Below are positions 57,819 through 64,000 of a DNA stretch of 64,000 nt, piece after piece; positions within the stretch are counted from its first letter, which is position 1; each line of letters begins with the position of its first letter. The stretch is from Sorex araneus (taxonomy: Eukaryota > Chordata > Mammalia > Eulipotyphla > Soricidae). The notes below the pieces were generated by a model. It searched no databases, was not told the DNA's origin, and was given only the letters and a program-made list of their open reading frames with translations. Where the stretch lies: assembly GCF_027595985.1 (NCBI RefSeq), contig NC_073307.1, positions 45,052,594-45,116,593 of the forward strand. The letters run 5' to 3'. The position numbers were made by a program, and so were the translations under genes.

Positions 57819-58550
57819 CTGCAAAATAAAGTTGAAGACACAATGTGATAAACTACTCTAGTTGTATTTGAACCTTAAGTTAGAGAAGATAGCTTAAGGC
57901 TTGTTCTTTCTTAAATTGTTTTCATACTGACCCACTTGGTTTCAACTTTTAAGTATGTCTTTTAAGTTGTGTGTCTAGGAAAATGAGATAGTTCATCTTC
58001 CATTTCAACAATTGCAAAATGCAAATCATTAATATCTCCTTCATAGACTGATCTGCAGGATTAAGTGATTATATATGAGTCTAGGACTCTTTGATTTGCT
58101 TATACACTTGTTTTGGTAATCAATTTTTTTCAACTATGATAGATTTCAACTTAAAAGAAAGGTAATAGGTAAACAAAATATGTTAAAAATAGCAATCACT
58201 TTCAATAACCAGGTTGTGATTTTGACTGCCCAGGACAAAATCAGAGAGCATTTTTATTTTTTGAGTGTTTCACATCACTTCATCTTATGATAAATAGCTT
58301 ATTTTTACTATATTTGTAGTCACTTCAAAGAAAATGAACTTTAATTAAAAACTCTTAAATATAAATAACATACATTTGCATAGGTTGTTTCTGGCTCCTC
58401 TGAGGAAAAAAAAATCTAAGAAAAGACAAAGTAAAGTGCTTTCCATTTAATTAGAGCTGAATCAAAGGGCTGCTTTGGTTTGAAAATTCTCACGTAGCCC
58501 AAGGAAGGCCAGAAGTTTAAAGACCATGGAAGGGGTTTTAGATGGAATTT

Positions 58551-58724
58551 TTTTTTTTTTTGCCTTTTGGGTCACACCTGGCGATGCACAGGGGTTACTC
58601 CTGGCTCTGCACTCAGGAATTACCCCTGGCCGTGCTCAGGGGACCATATGGGATGCTGGGAATCGAACCCGGGTCGGCCGCGTGCAAGGCAAACGCCCTA
58701 CCCGCTGTGCTATTGCTCCAGCCC
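58551..58724 (-). mobile_element. SOR-A SINE, youngest-looking copy
   Basis: All CpGs of the tRNA-like region are kept (gaatcgaacccgggtcggccg; cgtgcaaggcaaacgcc). TSD tttagatggaattt at 58537-58550 and 58725-58738. Confidence 0.98.
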
Positions 58725-59282
58725 TTTAGATGGAATTTGACCCTTAAAGCCACAACCTTCCCCATGTACGCATACTTTTTAATCTCATCACCACTCATCA
58801 ATAGAGTTCAAATAGCAGTGTAGCAGATTCCTGTCAGCAGAAGAACATCTAACTCAATCTCATAGGTAGAGAGAAGGCAACTAGGCCAAATATATTTGGT
58901 AGTTCAGAGTGGGGGCAAATGATAGGAGACACCAGGAAAACCATACTCTGTAAAACTTACTTACGATGTGACATTATTACATTAAATGACAACAGGATGA
59001 AAAAGACCGCTCTCTTTTGGGTGGTAAAGAACTTGAATGCTAATATTAAAATTTTTTTCTAACAACACTAAAGTTAGAATTGTATTTTATTTAAGTAAGC
59101 AACATATAATATATTATAAGTCCTTTCAAAAGAATCAACCTCCCAAAATTGTCAAAAGAGATGATAGTGGGCTAGATGATTGCAATCTCTTTCAATACTA
59201 AACTTCCAAGATTATGAATTCTGTATCCCCTAGAATAATATAAAAAAGGGGGGGTCTTAACAAATAATTTCTATCTGGTATA

Positions 59283-59911
59283 TTTTATTTATTTTTTAAA
59301 TTAAAAAAATTTTACATGAATCACCGTGAGGTACAGTTACAGATTTACAAACTTTCATGCTTGCGTTTCAGTCATACAATGATCGAGTACCTATCCCTCC
59401 ACCAGTGCCCATTCTCCATCACCAATGATCCCAGTATCCCTCCCACCACCCCCACCCCGTGTCCCTCCCACCCCACCCTGCTTCTGTGGCAGGGCATTCC
59501 CTTTTGCTCTCTCTCTCCTTTTGGATGTTGTGGTTTGCAATATAGGTATTGAGTGGCCATCATGTTCGGTCTATAGTCTACTTTCAGCTCGCATCTCCCA
59601 TCCCGAGTGGGCCCTCCAGACACCCTTTACTTGGTGGTTCCTTCTCTATCTGAGCTGCCTTTTCCCGCAGCATATGAGGCCGGCTTCCAAGCCATAGAGC
59701 AATCCTTCTGGTACACAGCTCTACAATTCTTGGGTGTAAGTCTCGCATTCTGTTACTTTTTATTCCACAAATGAGTGCAATCTTTCTATGTCTGTCCCTC
59801 TCTTTCTGACTCATTTCACTTAACATGATACTCTTCATGTTAATCCAGTTATATGCAAATTTCATGACTTCATCCTTTCTAACAGATGCATAGTATTCCA
59901 TTGTGTAGATA
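59283..59911 (-). mobile_element. L1, 5'-truncated, antisense, with TSD
   Basis: 629 bp. Reversed L1 3' UTR (catgaatcaccgtgaggtac...ccaccagtgcccattctcc) up to the end of ORF2 (ctaacagatgcatagtattccattgtgt). 13-bp TSD tctatctggtata at 59270-59282 and 59912-59924. Confidence 0.95.
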
Positions 59912-60227
59912 TCTATCTGGTATAGTTTAAATAGGTTTCTTGAATTTGTTTAATATTTCTTATCACTAAGTAATTATCTGTAGCAGTATGGGTTCTGTAT
60001 CATTCTTTTATATTATTTTGTTTTAAATAATCACAGATTCCTGTATTCTTTGCTATTATCATTCATACTTCTCACATTTTATTTCAGATTTTACTGATTT
60101 TCCTATAAATCAGGTGTGAATTAAATATAATTTCTACATAGATTGTATCAAAGTGACATCAAGTGACCAAAAACAAATATCACGAGCAGATTCTTCTACA
60201 AAGGAAAAAAGTTTAACATGTACCTAC

Positions 60228-60326
60228 CTTGACACCTTCTTTCATACAGTATATCTGTAGAGCACTCACACCGTCTGAGAATGGGTGGATTTGCAGATTA
60301 AATGGAGGAGATCGTCTCTCTCTTTC
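60228..60326 (-). CDS. JAKMIP2: JAKMIP2 coding exon, ERERRSPPF exon, 33 aa
   Basis: Encodes 33 residues, starting ERERRSPPFNLQIHPF and ending CMKEGVK. Acceptor ...tttttaag, donor AAG|gtaggt, phase 0 at both ends. The proline-rich SPPFNLQIHPF piece breaks the coiled coil and is a recognisable family signature. As I recall it, JAKMIP1 reads differently here (ITTFPENN-type), so this exon helps assign the gene to JAKMIP2. The intron separating it from the previous exon is 1,409 nt. No frameshift or stop is seen. Confidence 0.93.
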
Positions 60327-60589
60327 CTTAAAAATACAGTAAAGAATCAATGGGAAGTTTCAAAAAAGCCAGCAACTGATAAAACACACTAGTTGTTTGT
60401 GTTTATTGTGCTATTATCTATTTATCATGTCATTGAGGAAAGAAATTAAACTTAAGGTGTTCATGCTTTTTTTTTTTCTTTTTTCTCTTTTTTTTTTTCT
60501 TCAAGTGCTATTCAGGAGGTTCAGGGATGCTACCAGCAATTCTTGACCAACTAGGCAGGTGGTTTAAGTTCTCTATAGAGCTGCTAAGG

Positions 60590-60760
60590 TTCTGTGGTGC
60601 CAGAAATTATCCAGGTCACACTTAGTGGTGCTCAGAAAACTTCCAGGGACACACCTAGAGATGCTTGGGGAACCATGTGGTGATGGTAATAGATGGTAAT
60701 AAGGTAAGTTGCATGCAAGACAGGTGTCAATCCCTGTACTATCTCTCAGATCCTTGTGCT
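60590..60760 (-). mobile_element. SOR-like SINE, very diverged
   Basis: ccaggtcacacttagtggtgctcag to ccctgtactatctctcagatcc, preceded by a T-rich stretch and further SINE-like debris from about 60475. Confidence 0.55.
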
Positions 60761-61735
60761 TATAATTAATGGAAAAGAATTGACCATTCAACTGAGGTAT
60801 TGATGGATTGTGTCATCCAGACTTGCAAATGTTTCACGATCAAAATATGAGAAATACTGCTGCAATTTAAGGCATAAATACTTATTTTTTAGGTTTTGTA
60901 AATCATCTAGTTTTGGCCATGAAGTTTTATTACAACTAGTGATTTTTGGCATATTGAATCCAATCAAGCTTTCTGAGGAAGATGTGGAGATTACCAAAAT
61001 GACAACATTTCAATGAAGCACAGCAACACTAACTCACCCAAACCCCCCAAAGAAATTTTTGGCTGAATAATTAAGAAACCAACTTAAGTATTTTCTCATT
61101 CTTTTCATACCCACATACAATAATGCTCTAAGCCAGATTCTGCATAATATAATCAACATCTGATCTAACTGATGTATTCTACTTTAAAATCTTGGTCAGA
61201 TTTCATAATATTTCCTAAAATATGCTAACTCTGCTTAGTCTTGGAACAAATGCATTAGAAACTGAAAAGTTTGCTTAAAAATACAATTTAATCGTAAAAT
61301 ATTTTTGTATGCAACACATTTTAAATTAAATATTTAATGAGTCAGAATTCAGTGAAGGATGGAAACAATGAAAAGCGATGGAATACTGATTAGGTTTAAT
61401 ATATAATAGTTAAATTATTTTAAATAGTATTCATTAGTTTTCTAAATGAATACAACAGTAGTGAAAAGTACAGAATCTGAACAACCAATTCCGAGTTACA
61501 TCAGTGTTTTAATACCATTTAGTTATATGGGCAAGTAATTTACTCTGAGATGATTTCTAATATCTTAATTCTGGTTATGAGTTTCAAAGGAGAATATGGA
61601 TCTGACATCCTTAATCCAGCATCTCACACAAAGAGCATGTTCAGTGCATATAAATGATTATGCTTGTTTTACTTTTTTATTTTTAAATTTTTTTGATTAT
61701 GCTTGTTTTAATTATTATCATCATGATGTCCTTAC

Positions 61736-61834
61736 TTCCAGTTCTAGGTTTCGAAATTCCAGCAGCTCATTTTGGTCTCTGGCATCTTGTAGTTCCTGTT
61801 GTAATCGGTGATTTTCTGCCTCCTGTTTTTCTAT
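61736..61834 (-). CDS. JAKMIP2: JAKMIP2 coding exon (most upstream exon in window), 33 aa
   Basis: Reverse-strand exon encoding 33 residues, beginning IEKQEAENHRLQQELQ and ending FRNLELE. The acceptor ...ttattag has a weak pyrimidine tract and the donor is GAA|gtaagg. Phase 0 at both ends. The sequence is a charged heptad-type coiled coil and matches, from memory, the segment of JAKMIP2 just before ERERRSPPF. JAKMIP2 (Janus kinase and microtubule-interacting protein 2, also described as the neuroendocrine coiled-coil protein NECC1) is a roughly 810-residue coiled-coil protein of neural and endocrine cells. Its N-terminal exons must lie above position 64000. A (GGAA)n tract sits about 120 nt upstream of the acceptor. 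The paralogues JAKMIP1 and JAKMIP3 are alternatives, but the downstream exons favour JAKMIP2. Confidence 0.9.
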
Positions 61835-61952
61835 CTAATAAAGTAAATCCCAAATTAGGTCACCAGTGCAAATGGCATTTATAATTTTGCAAAGCAAGCA
61901 TGGATAGCATTCATTCACTCAGTGAATAAATTAACTTAGAGTTCTATACCGT

Positions 61953-62065
61953 AAGGGAGGAAGGAAGGAAGGAAAGAAGGAAGGAAGGAAGGAAGGAAGG
62001 AAGGAAGGAAGGAAGGAAGGAAGGAAGGAAGGAAGGAAGGAAGGAAGGAGAAAAATGGAGGAAGA
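61953..62065 (+). repeat. (GGAA)n microsatellite
   Basis: About 22 nearly uninterrupted GGAA units, ending gaggaaga. Reads as (TTCC)n in the JAKMIP2 transcript, about 120 nt upstream of the exon acceptor at 61835. Confidence 0.97.
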
Positions 62066-62149
62066 CCTAAGTAGATGTGAATAAGACCTGGTTTTCCTTC
62101 TAGTTATCCATTGCTTGAGTTTGCTATGTCAGAAAAAAAGTGCTAGGTC

Positions 62150-62526
62150 ACCTTTGGCCCCAGAGTATACGGAGGAGAATGACAGAGAGGAAAATAAATC
62201 AAGGTGGGAAGGAAGAAGAGAAAGGGAAATAATGGAGGAATAGGAGTCAGGGGACTTGGGTATACTGGTGAGGTGGGAGAGCGGTATAGCTATATATCCA
62301 AAGCACAGACTCAACAATACTGCAAACATGAGATCTGAAGTACAAGCATTGAACTTTGAAATGTGTCTGTCAAGGTGACAGGAGGGGGTAGGGGCAGACC
62401 TTGGGAACACTGGTGGAGGGAAGTTGACGTTAGTGGTGGGCTTAGGAGTGGAATATGCCTAATACTCAATTATCAATAACTTTGTAAATCAAAGTCATTT
62501 AATTAAAGAATAAAAATAAAAAACAG
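62150..62526 (+). mobile_element. L1-like 3' terminal element
   Basis: gaacactggtggagggaagttg...atactcaattatcaataactttg...atttaattaaagaataaaaat is the same 3' end type as at 19870-19985. The upstream part is AG-rich and not assigned. Confidence 0.55.
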
Positions 62527-62700
62527 TACTAAAGAACAACTCCATTCATTGACACACAGACTAGAGGCCTTTTGAAGAGAATCCGAGAGCATGCATTATG
62601 TCCTGTTCATGAACAATGTCCTAGAACGTGATTTGACAGAAAAATTAAGGGAATTTTTCAATCTATTATTTCTGGTGTTACAAGATGTCAAAGAAATAAC

Positions 62701-62887
62701 TTTCTTTTCTTTGGCTTTTTGGGTCACACCCAGCAATGCTCAGAAGTTACTCCTGGCTCTGCACTCAGGAATTACTCCTGGCAGTGGTTGAGGGACCATA
62801 TGCGATGCTGGGAATCGAACCCTGGTCAGCCACGTGCAAGGCAAATGCCCAATGCCCTACCCGCTGTATTATTGCTCCAGCCCCAAG
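62701..62887 (-). mobile_element. SOR-A SINE
   Basis: Reverse copy with a small duplication in the head (aatgcccaatgccct). TSD agaaataac at 62692-62700 and 62888-62896. Confidence 0.95.
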
Positions 62888-62917
62888 AGAAATAACGTTT
62901 AAAAACAGCTCTGATTA

Positions 62918-63846
62918 GACTGGCCCACATCAAGAAGAATAAAAGTGACTGGTGTTGGCGAGGATGTGGGGAGACTCTCCTTCACTGCTGGTGGGAATGC
63001 CGACTGGTTCAGCCCTTTTGGAAAACAGTATGGACGCTTCTCAAAAATTTAGAAATTGTGCTCCCATTTGACCCGGCAATACCACTTCTGGGAATATACC
63101 CCTGAGATGCAAAAAAGTATAGTAAAAGTGACATCTGCACATATATGTTCACTGCAGCACTGTTTACAATAGCCAGAATCTGGAAAAAACCCGAGTGCCA
63201 GAAAACAGATGATTGGTTAATGAAACTTTGGTACATATACACAACGGAATACTATGCAGCTGTTAGAAAAGATGAAGTCATGAAATTTGCATATAGGTGA
63301 ATCAACAAGAAAAATATATTAAGTGAAATGAGTCAGAAAGAGAGGGACAGACATAGAAAGATTGCATTCATTTGTGGAATATAAAGTAACAGAATGGGAG
63401 ACTAACACTCAAGAATAGTAGAGATAAGTACCAAGAGGATTACTGCACAGCTTGGAAGCTGGCCTCACATGCTGGGGGAAAAAACAGCTCAGATAGAGAA
63501 GGGACCACCAAGAAAAGGGTGGTAGGTGGGCCCACTAGGGATGGGAAATATGGGCTGAAAATAGACTATAGACTGAACATGATGCCTACTTAATACTTCT
63601 GTAGCAAACCACAACACCCAAAAAGAGAGAGTGAGCAAATGGGATTGCCCTGCCACAGAGAAGGGGTGGGGTGGAGGGGACTGGGTAGGGGCGATGGGAG
63701 GGATGCTGGGACCATTGGTGTTGGAAAATGGGTACTGGTGGAGGGATGGGTATTTGATCATTGTATGACTGAAATGCAAGCATGAAAGTTTGTAAGTCTG
63801 TAACTTTATCTCACGGTGATTCACTAATAAAAAATTAAAAAAAAAC
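62918..63846 (+). mobile_element. L1, 5'-truncated, with TSD
   Basis: 929 bp, the best L1 in the window. It begins in ORF2 (aagtgactggtgttggcgagg), passes acccggcaataccacttctggg and cgagtgccagaaaacagatg, and its 3' UTR ends catgaaagtttgtaagtctg...ggtgattcactaataaaaaat. TSD cagctctgatta at 62906-62917 and 63847-63858. Too truncated to encode a working protein. Confidence 0.97.
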
Positions 63847-64000
63847 CAGCTCTGATTATAAACAAAACTACTGAATTCCAATTAAGTACAGAATAAAGTC
63901 AAACTCTTCTAACAGAATTTAACCCTCTAATATTCTCGTTACCACCTAACTTTTCAGTTTCATTTATTGCCAATATCATCTCTAAACTCAGTCTCATGTG

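Noticed and set aside
61953-62065. Regular short repeats resembling an array
   Set aside because: A pure tetranucleotide microsatellite without spacers; not CRISPR, and the genome is mammalian.
62918-63846. Active L1
   Set aside because: Only the 3' ~930 bp is present; no ORF1 and only the end of ORF2.

Overview
This window is mammalian nuclear DNA, most likely from a shrew (Soricidae, probably Sorex-like). It is AT-rich, has spliced exons, MIR and LINE-1 relics, and is packed with a tRNA-derived SINE. That SINE has a TRGYNNARNNG-type A box and a GGTTCGA B box, is about 170 bp long and ends in an A-rich tail. I recognise it as the shrew SOR-type SINE. The species call rests on that SINE and is made from memory.

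The only protein-coding gene I can support is the 3' part of JAKMIP2 on the minus strand. Eight constitutive coding exons (61834 down to 45509) encode 245 contiguous residues of the C-terminal coiled coil. All eight are multiples of three and all junctions are phase 0. Two alternative endings follow. A 71-nt exon (41349-41279) adds a 16-residue hydrophobic tail and a stop. If it is skipped, splicing to the terminal exon (from 30922) adds SNRKHG and a stop. The terminal exon then opens into sequence that is SINE-free for about 6 kb and is read here as a long 3' UTR. The upstream half of JAKMIP2 lies beyond position 64000. The first ~25 kb is downstream intergenic sequence with no recognisable gene.

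The rest is mobile DNA. Working labels used here are mine. 'SOR-A' is the short SINE with an A-rich tail. 'SOR-B' has the same tRNA-like head but a different 3' half that ends in GACAGT or GAT microsatellite instead of poly(A). 'Module X' is an unrelated GC-richer block found fused to the SOR-B 3' half (14896-15433, 16721-17390, 48983-49327) and also alone (3282-3642). Target-site duplications (TSDs) read directly from the sequence support each form as a unit of insertion. LINE-1 (L1) copies are 5'-truncated. One is a U6 snRNA/L1 chimera (17662-18214) with a perfect 12-bp TSD. Another (20698-21513) joins an L1 3' end to a duplicated CpG-rich block inside an 18-bp TSD. Two solo-LTR-like segments (about 9935-10395 and 49655-50136), MIR relics and long purine microsatellites complete the picture.

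Stretches not listed individually are intronic or intergenic sequence in which I see no gene, RNA or intact repeat. Edges of repeats without a stated TSD are approximate.
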